From positions 1-62,354 of the forward strand of contig JAGNIJ010000027.1 of NCBI GenBank assembly GCA_018001225.1: DNA of 62,354 nucleotides, given 5' to 3'. Numbering within the stretch: position 1 is the stretch's first letter; every line of letters starts with the position of its first letter. Below are positions 6,666-15,527 of the stretch, piece after piece. The stretch comes from Kiritimatiellia bacterium. Its GTDB lineage: Bacteria > Verrucomicrobiota > Kiritimatiellia > CAIQIC01 > JAGNIJ01. The notes under the pieces were generated by a model. The model made no database searches, was not told the origin of the DNA, and saw only the letters and a program-made list of their open reading frames with translations. The position numbers were made by a program, and so were the translations under genes.

Positions 6666-9508
6666 TTGCGCCGTCCCATGGCCTCGGCCAGGTAGTGCCC
6701 GGTATGGGAATCCGGATGGGCCGCCAACTCCTCCGGCGTGCCGCAGGCCACGATATCGCCCCCAGCATCCCCGCCTTCGGGCCCCAGATCAATCACGTAA
6801 TCCGCCGTCTTGATCACGTCGAGGTTGTGCTCGATCACCACCAGGGTGTTCCCCGCGTCGCGCAGCCGCTCGAGGACCTTCAACAGCCGATGCACGTCCG
6901 CGAAATGCAGGCCCGTGGTCGGCTCGTCCAGCAGGTAGAGCGTGCGCCCGGTGTCCTGCCGGCTCAACTCGGCGGAGAGCTTCACGCGCTGCGCCTCGCC
7001 GCCGGAGAGCGTCGTCGCCGGCTGCCCGAGCTGGAGGTAGCCCAGGCCCACCTCGGAGAGCGTCACCAGCTTGCGGGCCAGCCGCGGGATCGGCTGGAAG
7101 AACTCGACCGCCTCGTCGATCGTGAGGGCGAGGATCTCCGCGATGTTCTTCCCCCGGTACCGGATGTCCAGCGTCTCCCGGTTGTAGCGCTGGCCCCGGC
7201 ACTGCTCGCACGTGACGTAGACGTCCGGCAGGAAATGCATCTCGATCCGCAGGATGCCGTCGCCCTTGCACCGCTCGCAGCGCCCGCCCTTGACGTTGAA
7301 GCTGTACCGGCCCGGCCCGTAGCCCCGGACCCGGGAGGCGGGCAGGTTCGCGAACAGGTCCCGGATCAGCGAGAAGGCCCCGGTGTACGTCGCCGGGTTG
7401 CTCCGCGGAGTCCGGCCGATCGGCGACTGGTCGATGACGATCACCTTGTCGAGGTACTCCATCCCGGTGATCTTCTTGTGCTTGCCCGGCCGCTCGCGGG
7501 AGCCGTAGAAGCGCCGGAACAGGGCCCGCCGCAGGATCTCGTCCACCAGCGTGCTCTTGCCGCTGCCGGAGACGCCGGTGACGCACACCAGCAGCCCCAG
7601 CGGGATGCGGACGTGGATGTTCTTGAGGTTGTTCTCCGCCGCGCCGTGGATATCCAGCCACTCGCCGGCCGGCGGATGCCGCGCCCCCGGCACCTGGATC
7701 TCCACCTCCTTGCGCAGGTATTTCGCCGTCAGCGACGACGGCGACTTCATCAGCTCCGGCACCGTGCCCGAAAAAACCACCTCGCCCCCGTGCCGCCCGG
7801 CGCCCGGCCCGAGGTCGATGACATGGTCGGCGGACAGGATGGTCTGCTCGTCGTGCTCGACGACGACCACCGTGTTCCCCAGGTCGCGCAGGCCCAGCAG
7901 GGTGTTGATCAGTTTGCGGTTGTCCCGCTGGTGCAGCCCGATGCTGGGTTCGTCCAGCACGTACAGCACCCCGACGAGCCCGGCCCCGACCTGCGTGGCC
8001 AGCCGGATGCGCTGCGCCTCGCCGCCGGACAGGCTCCCGCTCTCGCGGTCGAGCGTCAGGTAGTCCAGCCCGACGTCCACGAGGAACGTCAGCCGCTCCC
8101 GGATTTCCTTGATGACTTCCTTCGCGATCCGCGCCTCCTGCTCGGTCAACGGCAGGGCCGAGAAGAACTCGAGCGCGCGCTTGATCGACATCCGGGTGAC
8201 GTCCACGATCGACCGGCCTCCCACCTTGCAGGCCAGCGCCTCGGGCCGCAGGCGGGCGCCGTCGCAGGCGGTGCAGGGCTGTCGGCTCATGAAGCCGGCC
8301 AGCTTCTGGCGCATGTAATCGCTGTCGGTCTGCTCGTAGCGGCGCTTGAGGTTGGGGATGACGCCCTCGAACGGCTTGCGGTACTTGTGGTAGGCGCCGC
8401 CGCGCCAGAACCCGAACTCGACCTCCTCCTCGCCCGTCCCGTGCAGCAGGACGTCGCGGAACGACTCCGGCAGGTCCCGGTACTTCGTCTCCATGTCGAT
8501 CTTGCAGTGCCGGGTGATGGCCCGCAGGAGCCCCTTGTAGTAGATCGCCGTCCGCCGCCCCCCGCCCTTCCACGCGCGCACCGCGCCTTCGTCCAGCGTC
8601 AGGTTCGGATCGGGCACGATCAGGTCCTCGTCGAAGACCAGCATCGTCCCGAGGCCGAGGCAGGTCGGGCACGCCCCGTACGGGCTGTTGAACGAGAAAT
8701 GCCGCGCGGTCAGGGCGTCGAAGCTCAACTCGCAGTGCGGGCAGGCGTGCTTCTCGGAATACAGCTGCTCCACGGCCTGCCCGTCCCCCGCGGGGTAGAT
8801 CGCCTGGAGGAGCCCCTCGCCCTGCTTGAGCGCCAGTTCCACCGAGTCCGTCAGGCGCGCGCGGATCTTGTCGTTGAGCACCAGCCGGTCCACGACGACC
8901 TCGATCGTGTGTTTTTTCCGCTTGTCCAGGTCCGGCGCGCCGTCGAGTTCGACGAGTTCCCCGTTTACGCGCGCCCGAACGAAGCCCTGCTTGCGCGCGG
9001 CCTCGATGATCTCCTCGTGCCGGCCCTTGCGGCCCCGCACCAGCGGGGCCAGCAGGGTCAGGCGCGTGTTCGGCGGCAGCTTCAGCAGTTGCTCGACGAT
9101 CTCCTCGGCGCTCTGGCGGCTGATCGGCCGCCCGCACTTCCAGCAGTGGGCGTGGCCGACGCTGGCGTAGAGGAGGCGGAGGTAGTCGTGGATCTCCGTC
9201 GTGGTGGCCACGATGGAGCGCGGGTTGGCGCCGGCGGTCCGCTGCTCGATGGCGATGGCCGGCGACAGGCCCTCGATGTGGTCCACCTCCGGCTTCTGCA
9301 TCTGCTCCAGGAATTGCCGCGCGTAGGCCGACAGGCTCTCGACGTATTTCCGCTGCCCCTCGGCGTAGAGGGTGTCGAACGCCAGCGAGGACTTCCCGGA
9401 CCCGCTCAAGCCCGTGACGACGGTCAGGGCGTTCCGCGGGATGCGGACGGTGATGTCCTTCAGGTTATGCTCCCGCGCCCCCGCCACCAGGATATGGTCC
9501 GTGCTCAT
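6662..9508 (-). CDS. uvrA: Excinuclease ABC subunit A (UvrA)
   Basis: DNA-damage recognition ATPase of nucleotide excision repair; it works as a dimer that loads UvrB at lesions. The 948 residues match the family length. Visible parts are the first Walker A GLSGSGKS (33-40), a zinc-binding CPHC...CPTC module, the second Walker A GVSGSGKS (about 640-650), a second zinc module CERC...CEQC, and ABC signatures SLSGGEAQRIRLA and TLSGGEAQRVKLS. It starts at ATG 9508 with a plausible promoter 35-63 bases upstream and heads the long minus-strand run into the TPR and exb genes. No SOS box was recognised near the promoter. Confidence 0.98.
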   Translation of the reverse strand: MSTDHILVAGAREHNLKDITVRIPRNALTVVTGLSGSGKSSLAFDTLYAEGQRKYVESLSAYARQFLEQMQKPEVDHIEGLSPAIAIEQRTAGANPRSIVATTTEIHDYLRLLYASVGHAHCWKCGRPISRQSAEEIVEQLLKLPPNTRLTLLAPLVRGRKGRHEEIIEAARKQGFVRARVNGELVELDGAPDLDKRKKHTIEVVVDRLVLNDKIRARLTDSVELALKQGEGLLQAIYPAGDGQAVEQLYSEKHACPHCELSFDALTARHFSFNSPYGACPTCLGLGTMLVFDEDLIVPDPNLTLDEGAVRAWKGGGRRTAIYYKGLLRAITRHCKIDMETKYRDLPESFRDVLLHGTGEEEVEFGFWRGGAYHKYRKPFEGVIPNLKRRYEQTDSDYMRQKLAGFMSRQPCTACDGARLRPEALACKVGGRSIVDVTRMSIKRALEFFSALPLTEQEARIAKEVIKEIRERLTFLVDVGLDYLTLDRESGSLSGGEAQRIRLATQVGAGLVGVLYVLDEPSIGLHQRDNRKLINTLLGLRDLGNTVVVVEHDEQTILSADHVIDLGPGAGRHGGEVVFSGTVPELMKSPSSLTAKYLRKEVEIQVPGARHPPAGEWLDIHGAAENNLKNIHVRIPLGLLVCVTGVSGSGKSTLVDEILRRALFRRFYGSRERPGKHKKITGMEYLDKVIVIDQSPIGRTPRSNPATYTGAFSLIRDLFANLPASRVRGYGPGRYSFNVKGGRCERCKGDGILRIEMHFLPDVYVTCEQCRGQRYNRETLDIRYRGKNIAEILALTIDEAVEFFQPIPRLARKLVTLSEVGLGYLQLGQPATTLSGGEAQRVKLSAELSRQDTGRTLYLLDEPTTGLHFADVHRLLKVLERLRDAGNTLVVIEHNLDVIKTADYVIDLGPEGGDAGGDIVACGTPEELAAHPDSHTGHYLAEAMGRRK

Positions 9509-9542
9509 GGGTTCCGCTTTTCCGGGAAAGAATCAATGGGTC

Positions 9543-9571
9543 ATCCTAGCACACCGTGCCCGGATTGAAAA
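9543..9571 (-). promoter_or_regulatory. Candidate sigma70 promoter for uvrA
   Basis: Read on the minus strand there is a TTTTCA hexamer (9566-9571), a 17-base spacer and TAGGAT (9543-9548). Each hexamer matches 4 of 6 consensus positions and the spacing is ideal. The ATG of uvrA lies 34 bases downstream. This is a pattern match only. Confidence 0.4.
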
Positions 9572-9614
9572 CCGGGCATATTTCGGCGGCGCCGGCCCCG
9601 CCGCCGCGCCGTGA

Positions 9615-9654
9615 TGCAACAAATCAATTCACGGATGTGAAGTGATTTGTTACA
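9615..9654. repeat. Long near-perfect palindrome between coiled-coil gene and uvrA
   Basis: Two 18-base arms (9615-9632 and 9637-9654) pair at 16 of 18 positions around a GGAT loop. It lies 26 bases past the stop of the coiled-coil gene and upstream of the uvrA promoter. It is far more AT-rich than its surroundings. No T-run follows on either side, so it is not an obvious intrinsic terminator. Its outer end TGTAACAAAT is the same as one end of the inverted-repeat element at 42220-42544. Confidence 0.75.
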
Positions 9655-9679
9655 GACGAGCCGCGCCCGGAGCGGGCCG

Positions 9680-10519
9680 TCAGGGCCCGGGCGGAGGCCC
9701 GCCGCCCCCGCGCCCGCCCGGCGGGCCGCCGCGGAACAGGCCGCGGGGCGAGGTGAGCTCGATGATGGATTCGAGGTAGTCCGCGAATTCCGCCGCCGCC
9801 GCGCCCGTGTAGCCGACCTGCTCGCCCAGTTCGACAAAGGTCCGCGTGCGCTCCTCCTCCAGCAGCGGGTTGAGCACCCGCGCCTTCTCGCGCAGGGCCA
9901 TCCCCAGTTCCCGGCGTTGCTCCGGCGAATTGACCACCCGCATCTGCTCGGTCAGGCGCCAGGTCTCGTCCAGCAGCTGCAGCATGAGATCGTACGAAGC
10001 CTTTTCCTCGTCCTTCATCTTCGAGGTGTCGCGCTTGAGGAAGTAGGCGGCCTTCTCGGCGTACTGCCGGGACACTTCGCGCTGCCGCTCCTCCCGGCGC
10101 TTCTGCATTTCCTCGTACCGGGCCGGATCGCTCTGCCGGAGTTCCTCCATCCAGTCGCCGCGATCCCGGCGCTCCTCCGGGGGCGGCCGGTTCGTGGCCC
10201 GGACCTGCAGGTCCCAGATGACCCGGTCTTTCTCGGCAAGGGCGGTCTCCAGCGCGCGAATCCGCTCCTGCGCCCCCGAGTCCTCCGCGCGGACGGCCAC
10301 GCCGGCGGGCACCTCGACGGGCGCCGCCTGGGGCGACGGAGCCACGGCGGCGGGCTCGGTCCACGCCCGCGCCCGCCACGTCTCCGCCTCGGTGCGCGCC
10401 ACGTCGGCCTGCTCCTGCGCGAGCCGGGCCTGGTTCCGGTAGAGGATCGCGGCCCCGATCGCGGCCGCGGCCAGCACGAGCGTGAAGCCCAACAGAATCC
10501 TGTTTGATCGTGATGTCAT
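9680..10519 (-). CDS. Membrane-anchored coiled-coil protein of unknown function
   Basis: A 279-residue protein with an N-terminal membrane anchor (about 8-25), then a long charged region likely to form coiled coil (about 28-130, with repeated Glu, Arg, Gln), a helical domain rich in Glu/Lys/Arg (about 130-250), and a low-complexity Gly/Pro tail (GGPPGGRGGGGPPPGP). No catalytic motif was recognised. The anchor and charge pattern place the bulk of it probably in the periplasm. It lies 43 bases after the YfhO-like gene. No family was recognised and no function is proposed. Confidence 0.7.
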   Translation of the reverse strand: MTSRSNRILLGFTLVLAAAAIGAAILYRNQARLAQEQADVARTEAETWRARAWTEPAAVAPSPQAAPVEVPAGVAVRAEDSGAQERIRALETALAEKDRVIWDLQVRATNRPPPEERRDRGDWMEELRQSDPARYEEMQKRREERQREVSRQYAEKAAYFLKRDTSKMKDEEKASYDLMLQLLDETWRLTEQMRVVNSPEQRRELGMALREKARVLNPLLEEERTRTFVELGEQVGYTGAAAAEFADYLESIIELTSPRGLFRGGPPGGRGGGGPPPGP

Positions 10520-10562
10520 CGGGATCCATCCGCCTCTTCCCTATTACGGGAAGAAACGCGTT

Positions 10563-11849
10563 TTAGTGTTTCCCGTCCTGCCCGCCCGGGCGGGTGAACA
10601 CCCGGCGCACCAGCAGGCTCGCGGCCGCGCCGGCGCAGAGCAGCAGGCCCAGCCCCAGCGCCGCCAGGCTGCCCGCGCCCGTCTTGTAGAAAAGCTCCAC
10701 CTCGTGCGCACCGGCTTCCACGCCCACGCCCAGGAACAGGAAGTCCACCCGCCGCACGGGTGCCGGCCGGCCGTCCACGCGGGCCTGCCAGCCCGGGTCG
10801 AACTTCTCGGCCACACGGAGCACCGCCGGCCGATCCGCGGAGGTCAGGATCGCCATGCTCCCGGAGGCGTACCGCGCCACCTGGGCCTGCCCGACGAGGC
10901 CTTGCCCCTCCGGGGCCGGCAGGCCCTCGGCCGTGTCGGGCGAAACCGCCAGGACCTGGAAAGGCTCCACGGCCGGGTCCGCAAGCCGCCGAAGCGCGGC
11001 GTCATCGTCCATGGCGGCCCAGCCGCCCAGCAGCGCGGCGTACGGGGCCGGCTTCAAGAACGTCAGCACCACGTGCTGCGCGGGCGCGTAGGCGTTCGCC
11101 GGCGTGACCACGAGATCGCCGTCGCGCAGCCCGACGTTGTAGCCGAGCGCCAGCGTGAACGCGTCCTTCATCCCGGGATCGGCCTGGATCTGGCTCCAGG
11201 CGCCGGCGGGGGCCAGGACGCGGTCCACGGCGGAGAGCTGCCAGAAGCGCAGCGGGTTCCGCCCGACGGTCTGGAGAAAGCGCTGGTATTCCTCGGGCAT
11301 GCGCGGCATCTGGGTGATATTCACAGACTTGATGCCGTGGTAGGGAAAAAGGTACGTGAGCCAGTTGTTATAGAAGCCCTCCTGCGTGAGCAGGGCCACC
11401 CGCTGCTCGCGCGGGCGGTCCTTCAGGACGCGGACGACATCGTTCTCCTGCACGGCGGTCAGCGGCATGGAGTGCACATAGTGCCGGGCCAGCAGGATCG
11501 CATCCAGGGCCATGACCGCGACCAACCCCCAGCGCGCCGCCACGACCTGGATCGACGGGGCGCCCTCCCGGCGCGCGGTCAGCAGGAACAGGAACCCCCC
11601 GGCGCAGCCGAAGAGAAGGGCGCCATGCCACAGCGCGCCGATCCGGTTCCGGACGATGATCGAGGCGCTGTCCCCCCACCCCTCCGCGGCGAACCGGCCC
11701 GCGGCCGACGCGGAACCGAACATCTGGCTCACCGCCAGCAGGGCCATCAGCGCCCCCGCGGCCAGCGCAGCCCATGCCAGGAGGGTAATCCAAGGCGGGC
11801 GTCCGGCCGCGGGTTCGATGGCCGTGCGCTTTGGGCTCGGGGATTTCAT
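10563..11849 (-). CDS. YfhO-like membrane protein, short form
   Basis: A 428-residue protein. Its C-terminal third (KFDPGWQARVDGRPAPVRR, then FLFLGVGVEAGAHEVELFYKTG and a final membrane segment) matches the end of YfhO-family membrane proteins, which are distant relatives of glycosyl-transfer membrane enzymes. Only about three N-terminal membrane segments (near 22-45, 68-92, 105-125) and one C-terminal segment are seen, against about twelve in full YfhO proteins. It is therefore a short relative or a gene that has lost its N-terminal half; the N-terminus does not look broken. It lies 34 bases after ribE and may be the tail of the riboflavin operon. Activity is doubtful. Confidence 0.7.
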   Translation of the reverse strand: MKSPSPKRTAIEPAAGRPPWITLLAWAALAAGALMALLAVSQMFGSASAAGRFAAEGWGDSASIIVRNRIGALWHGALLFGCAGGFLFLLTARREGAPSIQVVAARWGLVAVMALDAILLARHYVHSMPLTAVQENDVVRVLKDRPREQRVALLTQEGFYNNWLTYLFPYHGIKSVNITQMPRMPEEYQRFLQTVGRNPLRFWQLSAVDRVLAPAGAWSQIQADPGMKDAFTLALGYNVGLRDGDLVVTPANAYAPAQHVVLTFLKPAPYAALLGGWAAMDDDAALRRLADPAVEPFQVLAVSPDTAEGLPAPEGQGLVGQAQVARYASGSMAILTSADRPAVLRVAEKFDPGWQARVDGRPAPVRRVDFLFLGVGVEAGAHEVELFYKTGAGSLAALGLGLLLCAGAAASLLVRRVFTRPGGQDGKH

Positions 11850-11883
11850 TCGCGGTAGTTTCTAAAGGAGCCCGGCGTTCACT

Positions 11884-12525
11884 TCAATCCATAAAACCCG
11901 CCCGGCGCAGCGACTCCATCGTCACGGCGGCTCCGCCGCCGCCCGGGAGCAGCCGCCTGACGTACTTCCCTAGAATGTCGGTTTCGATGTTGACCGCGGC
12001 GCCGGCCTGCAAGTCCGAAAGGGCGGTCTGATTCCACGTGTGCGGTATGATATGCACGCTGAACGTTTTTCCCTTCAGATCCGCGAGGGTCAGGCTGACC
12101 CCGTCGCAGGCGACGGAGCCCTTGGGAACCAGGCCGGCCAGCAGTTCGCTCCCGACCTCGATCTCCAGCACCCAGTCGCGCCCGGCCCGGCCGACGGCGC
12201 GGACCGTCCCCACCCCGTCCACGTGCCCCGTGACGATGTGCCCGCCCAGGGCCTCCCCGGCCCGCAGGGCCCGCTCGAGGTTCACGCGGTCGCCCGGTTT
12301 CTTCTGTCCCAGGTTGGTTCGGCGGAACGTCTCCTGCAAGGCGTCAAACACCAGCCGGTTCTCCGCGAATGAAACCAGTGTCAGGCACGCGCCGGAAACG
12401 GAAATGCTCTCGCCGACGGCGAAGGGCTGCCCCCACGCTTCCGCCTGCACGGTGATTCGCCCGGCCTCCGCGCCGACGCTCACGGAAACCACGCGGCCGG
12501 CTTGCTGGATCAATCCCGTGAACAT
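11884..12525 (-). CDS. ribE: Riboflavin synthase alpha chain
   Basis: Dismutates two 6,7-dimethyl-8-ribityllumazine molecules to riboflavin plus a pyrimidine, the final step of riboflavin synthesis. The 213 residues show the expected tandem lumazine-binding repeats: MFTGLIQ at the N-terminus, ISVSGACLTL in repeat 1, GHIVTGHVDG starting repeat 2 and VACDGVSLTLA in repeat 2. ATG at 12525 has GAGGTAAC just upstream. It starts 3 bases after ribD and is under the same riboswitch if the operon is read through from 16751. Identity is secure. Confidence 0.96.
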   Translation of the reverse strand: MFTGLIQQAGRVVSVSVGAEAGRITVQAEAWGQPFAVGESISVSGACLTLVSFAENRLVFDALQETFRRTNLGQKKPGDRVNLERALRAGEALGGHIVTGHVDGVGTVRAVGRAGRDWVLEIEVGSELLAGLVPKGSVACDGVSLTLADLKGKTFSVHIIPHTWNQTALSDLQAGAAVNIETDILGKYVRRLLPGGGGAAVTMESLRRAGFMD

Positions 12526-12528
12526 GAG

Positions 12529-13611
12529 TTACCTCGGTCTGGCGCGCACCATGATATCCGGCCCGCACCGCTCAACGGAAATGAATCGAAGCTGGGGCCG
12601 ACCCGCCATGCGCCAGCCCCGCCCCCCCACGACGGCGGCCGCGCCTCCGCCCAGGAAGGACGGCGAAATGAAGAACAGGTACTCATCCACCAGTCCATCC
12701 CGAATCAGCGACGCCGCCAATCCCCCGCCGCCCTCGCAGAGCACGTGCAGCAGGCCCCGCCGGCCCAGTTCTTCCAGGAGGTCTTTCGCCGACAGCCGGC
12801 CCGCGGCCGTCCGTATCCGCAGCGCGCGCGCGCCGGCCGCCTCGATGGCCTTCACCCGGGCCGGGGCACAGGCGCGCGACACGGCCACCAGGGTTTGGTC
12901 GGCATGCCCGTCGGACAGCACCTTGGCCGATGCCGGGACGCGCCCGTCGGGCGCCAGGACGATGCGCCACGGCTTTCGGCCTTTCGCCGGCCGCGGCAGG
13001 AGCGAGGGATTGTCCTTGAGCAGCGTGTTCTTGCCCACGAGCACCCCGTCGCCCCGGCGCCGCAGGGCCTGCACTTGGCGGCGGGCCGCCGGGCCCGTGA
13101 TCCAGCGCGAGGCGCCCGTCTCGTCGGCGATGCGGCCGTCCAAAGTCATGCCCATCTTCAGCGTCACGAAGGGCCGGCGCGTCAGGATCCACCGGGCGAA
13201 CGGCGCGAGCAACTCCCGCGCCTCGCCCTTGAGAACGCCTTCGACAACCTTCACGCCAGCCTTGCGTAACAGGCGCAACCCGCGCCCCGCATGCGCCGGG
13301 TTCGGGTCGCGCGTGGCGACGACCACCTCGGCGATTTCCGCCGCCAGGATGGCGGCGGTACAGGGCGGCGTGCGCCCCCACGTGCAGCAGGGCTCCAGCG
13401 TGACGTACAGCGTCGCGCCCCGCGCCCGCGCTCCCGCCCGGCGGAGCGCGTGAACCTCGGCATGCGGGCCGCCCGCCTTCCGATGCCAACCCTCGCCCAC
13501 GATCCGCCCGCGGCGCACGACCACCGCGCCCACCGCCGGGTTCGGGCGGGTCAGCCCTTCGCCCCGGCGGGCGAGCTCCAGCGCCCGACACATGTAGGGT
13601 TCGTGTTTCAT
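12529..13611 (-). CDS. ribD: Bifunctional riboflavin deaminase/reductase RibD
   Basis: Carries out deamination of diaminohydroxyphosphoribosylaminopyrimidine and reduction of its ribosyl side chain. The N-terminal deaminase has the zinc site H50-A-E52, C75 and C84; the C-terminal reductase spans about residues 145-355 with VTLKMGMTLDGRIA and a VLCEGGGGLA motif. The 360 residues match the family. The usual PCxHxGRTPPC reads PCCTWGRTPPC here, replacing a His that is not a zinc ligand. It is 3 bases upstream of ribE, and 80 bases after ftsY with tandem hairpins between them, so expression may drop across that gap. Confidence 0.96.
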   Translation of the reverse strand: MKHEPYMCRALELARRGEGLTRPNPAVGAVVVRRGRIVGEGWHRKAGGPHAEVHALRRAGARARGATLYVTLEPCCTWGRTPPCTAAILAAEIAEVVVATRDPNPAHAGRGLRLLRKAGVKVVEGVLKGEARELLAPFARWILTRRPFVTLKMGMTLDGRIADETGASRWITGPAARRQVQALRRRGDGVLVGKNTLLKDNPSLLPRPAKGRKPWRIVLAPDGRVPASAKVLSDGHADQTLVAVSRACAPARVKAIEAAGARALRIRTAAGRLSAKDLLEELGRRGLLHVLCEGGGGLAASLIRDGLVDEYLFFISPSFLGGGAAAVVGGRGWRMAGRPQLRFISVERCGPDIMVRARPR

Positions 13612-13624
13612 TCAGATACGGTGG

Positions 13625-13667
13625 CACGGCCGTCCCGGCCGTGCGGAGTACGGGCGGGACGCCCGTG
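13625..13667. repeat. Tandem GC hairpins between ftsY and ribD
   Basis: Two perfect inverted repeats lie side by side: a 9-bp stem GCACGGCCG/CGGCCGTGC with a TCC loop (13625-13645) and a 7-bp stem ACGGGCG/CGCCCGT with a GGA loop (13651-13667). They fill the 80-base gap between ftsY and ribD. On the minus strand they could slow or partly stop transcription, though no T-run follows. They look like members of the dispersed GC-hairpin set seen elsewhere in the window. Confidence 0.65.
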
Positions 13668-13691
13668 TCACTTTCCCTTTGTTCCTGATCT

Positions 13692-14600
13692 TCATTTCCC
13701 TTCGTCCGGCCCCAGCAAGGCGTTCACGAACTCGTCCGGGTCGAATGGCGCCAGCGAATCGGCGCTCTCCCCCAGGCCCGCGAACCGGATCGGGATGCCC
13801 AGGTCCCGGGCAACCCCGAAAACGAAACCGCCCTTCGCCGAACCGTCCAGCTTGGCCACGACGGCACCGGTCATCGGCACGGCCTCGTGGAAGACCCGCG
13901 CCTGGGCCAGCGCGTTCTGGCCCAGCGTGGCATCGAGAACGATCCAGGTTTCATGCGGCGCGCCGGGCAGCCGCTTGTTCAACGCGCCGCGGACCTTCTG
14001 CAACTCCTGCATGAGCGGCTGCTTGGTGTGCATCCGGCCCGCCGTGTCCACGATCAGCACGTCCTTCTTCCGCGCGATCGCGGCGTCGAGCGCGTCGTAG
14101 GCCACCGCGGCGGCGTCGGCGTTCGGCGCGCCGACCACCGCCTCCACGTCCAGGTGGTCGGCCCACCATTTCAACTGGTCGGCGCCAGCGGCGCGGAACG
14201 TGTCCGTGGCGCCGAGCAGCGGCTGGAGCCCCGCGCGCAAGGCATGACGGGCCAATTTGGCCGAGGTGGTCGTTTTGCCCGATCCGTTGACGCCGACCAC
14301 GAGGAGCACGAGCGGCCGGGGCTGCGCCGGCCACGCGAACGGCTCCAAGGCGGCGCCCTTCAGGCTGTCGCGGAGAATCGTGCGCAGCACCTCCCGGCGG
14401 GATACCCGCAGCCCCTGGTAGGCCTGCTCCATCTCCGCGACCAGCTTCGTGGCCAGGTGGACGGGGACGTCGGCCCGCAGGAGGGTTTCCTCCAGTTCTT
14501 CGAAGGAGACGTCCTCCTTCTTCCGGCCGGAAAAGACCCGGGACAGCGCGCCCGCGATCTGCCGGCGGGTCCGCGCCAGGGCGTCAATCCACGTGACCAC
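13692..14600 (-). CDS. ftsY: Signal recognition particle receptor FtsY
   Basis: GTPase that docks the signal recognition particle with its ribosome at the membrane for co-translational insertion. The 302 residues make an NG-only form without the acidic A domain of E. coli FtsY. Motifs: GVNGSGKT (103-110), DTFRAAG, DTAGRMH, and AKLDGSAKGG in place of the common TKLDGTAKGG. The start overlaps the nusB stop by 17 bases, so the two genes are coupled. It sits inside a riboflavin operon, an unusual place that puts a protein-targeting gene under FMN riboswitch control unless internal promoters exist. Confidence 0.96.
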   Translation of the reverse strand: MVTWIDALARTRRQIAGALSRVFSGRKKEDVSFEELEETLLRADVPVHLATKLVAEMEQAYQGLRVSRREVLRTILRDSLKGAALEPFAWPAQPRPLVLLVVGVNGSGKTTTSAKLARHALRAGLQPLLGATDTFRAAGADQLKWWADHLDVEAVVGAPNADAAAVAYDALDAAIARKKDVLIVDTAGRMHTKQPLMQELQKVRGALNKRLPGAPHETWIVLDATLGQNALAQARVFHEAVPMTGAVVAKLDGSAKGGFVFGVARDLGIPIRFAGLGESADSLAPFDPDEFVNALLGPDEGK

Positions 14601-15036
14601 GTTTCTCCCTCTTCACCGCCGCCCGGGCGGGCCGGTCGATGTCCTTGCGCGCGCGGTCGAGGATGCCGTTGACGAACTTGCCGGACTCCGAGCCGCTCAA
14701 TTCCTTGGCGAGCTCGACGGCCTCGTTGATGGAGACCACGGGCGGCACGTCGGGGCAATGCAGCATCTCGTAGAGGCCGACGCGCATGACGTTGCGATCC
14801 ACGGCACCCATCCGCTTGAGGTCCCAGTTTTCGGCATACTTCTGGAGGAGCCGGTCCAGTTCCTCACGCTTCGCGTCCACGCCCCGGATGAGATCCTCGG
14901 CGAACCGGCGCGCGGCCGGCGTGCCCTTGACCCCCGCCCAGAACAGCTCGAGGGCCGGGTCCAGGTCGTCCCGGTTGAAATCCCGCTGGAACAGGAACTG
15001 CACCGCCCACTGCCGCGCCTCGTGTCGTCCGCCCAT
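14584..15036 (-). CDS. nusB: Transcription antitermination factor NusB
   Basis: A 150-residue all-helical RNA-binding protein that with NusE (S10) binds boxA RNA for rRNA antitermination. The start MGGRHEARQWAVQFLFQRDF and C-terminal VPPVVSINEAVELAKELSGSESGKFVNGILD match the family closely. It is 6 bases after ribH, a pairing common in bacteria, and overlaps ftsY by 17 bases. No upstream boxA or separate promoter was seen. Identity is secure. Confidence 0.95.
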   Translation of the reverse strand: MGGRHEARQWAVQFLFQRDFNRDDLDPALELFWAGVKGTPAARRFAEDLIRGVDAKREELDRLLQKYAENWDLKRMGAVDRNVMRVGLYEMLHCPDVPPVVSINEAVELAKELSGSESGKFVNGILDRARKDIDRPARAAVKREKRGHVD

Positions 15037-15042
15037 GCCGGC

Positions 15043-15513
15043 CTACTTCCAGTTGCCGAACAGGTTGGCCATCTCGATCGCCGCCTGCGCGGCGTTCCAG
15101 CCCCGGTTGCCCGACTTCGTGCCGCAGCGCTCGATCGCCTGGTCGAGGTTCTCGGCGGCGACGACCCCGTCGATCACGGGCACGCCGCTGTCGAGCGCGA
15201 TCTGCATCAGCGCCCGGGCGAGCTGCGTGTTGATCAACTCCGCGTGCGGCGTGGCCCCCTGGATCACCGCGCCCAGCGCCACGACGGCGGCGTACTTCTT
15301 GCCCTGCGCCAGCTTCTGGGCGGCCAGCGGGATCTCGTAGGCGCCCGGGACCCAGGCTATGGCGATGTCCGTCTCGGCCGCCCCGTGCCGGACCAGGCAG
15401 TCCATCGCGCCGGCCACCAGCTGCCGCGTGAGGAAGTCGTTGAACCGGCTCACCACGATGCCGAACTTCAGCCCAGCGGCATTCAACTGACCGGCGTATT
15501 CCTTCGTGCTCAT
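15043..15513 (-). CDS. ribH: 6,7-dimethyl-8-ribityllumazine synthase
   Basis: Condenses the RibBA product 3,4-dihydroxy-2-butanone 4-phosphate with the RibD-derived pyrimidine to give lumazine; it normally forms icosahedral or pentameric shells. The 156 residues match the family. Key segments are SRFN (22-25), GAYEIP near 57-62, GAVIQGATPH with catalytic H90, and GNRGWNAAQAAIEM. The usual GxVIRGxTxH has Gln instead of Arg. ATG at 15513 follows AAGGAG. It lies 14 bases after ribBA and 6 before nusB. Confidence 0.96.
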   Translation of the reverse strand: MSTKEYAGQLNAAGLKFGIVVSRFNDFLTRQLVAGAMDCLVRHGAAETDIAIAWVPGAYEIPLAAQKLAQGKKYAAVVALGAVIQGATPHAELINTQLARALMQIALDSGVPVIDGVVAAENLDQAIERCGTKSGNRGWNAAQAAIEMANLFGNWK

Positions 15514-15527
15514 GTGTTGCTCCTTGT

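Noticed and set aside
4146..6695. Long plus-strand open frame opposite the TPR gene
   Set aside because: It mirrors the TPR gene in the opposite direction, has low-complexity Arg/Gly/Pro composition typical of GC-rich antisense frames and no ribosome site or family motif.
6653..9568. 971-residue plus-strand frame opposite uvrA
   Set aside because: Antisense of uvrA; no recognisable domain.
9612..9660. Intrinsic terminator at the 9615 palindrome
   Set aside because: The stem is strong but neither side has a T-run, so termination cannot be claimed.
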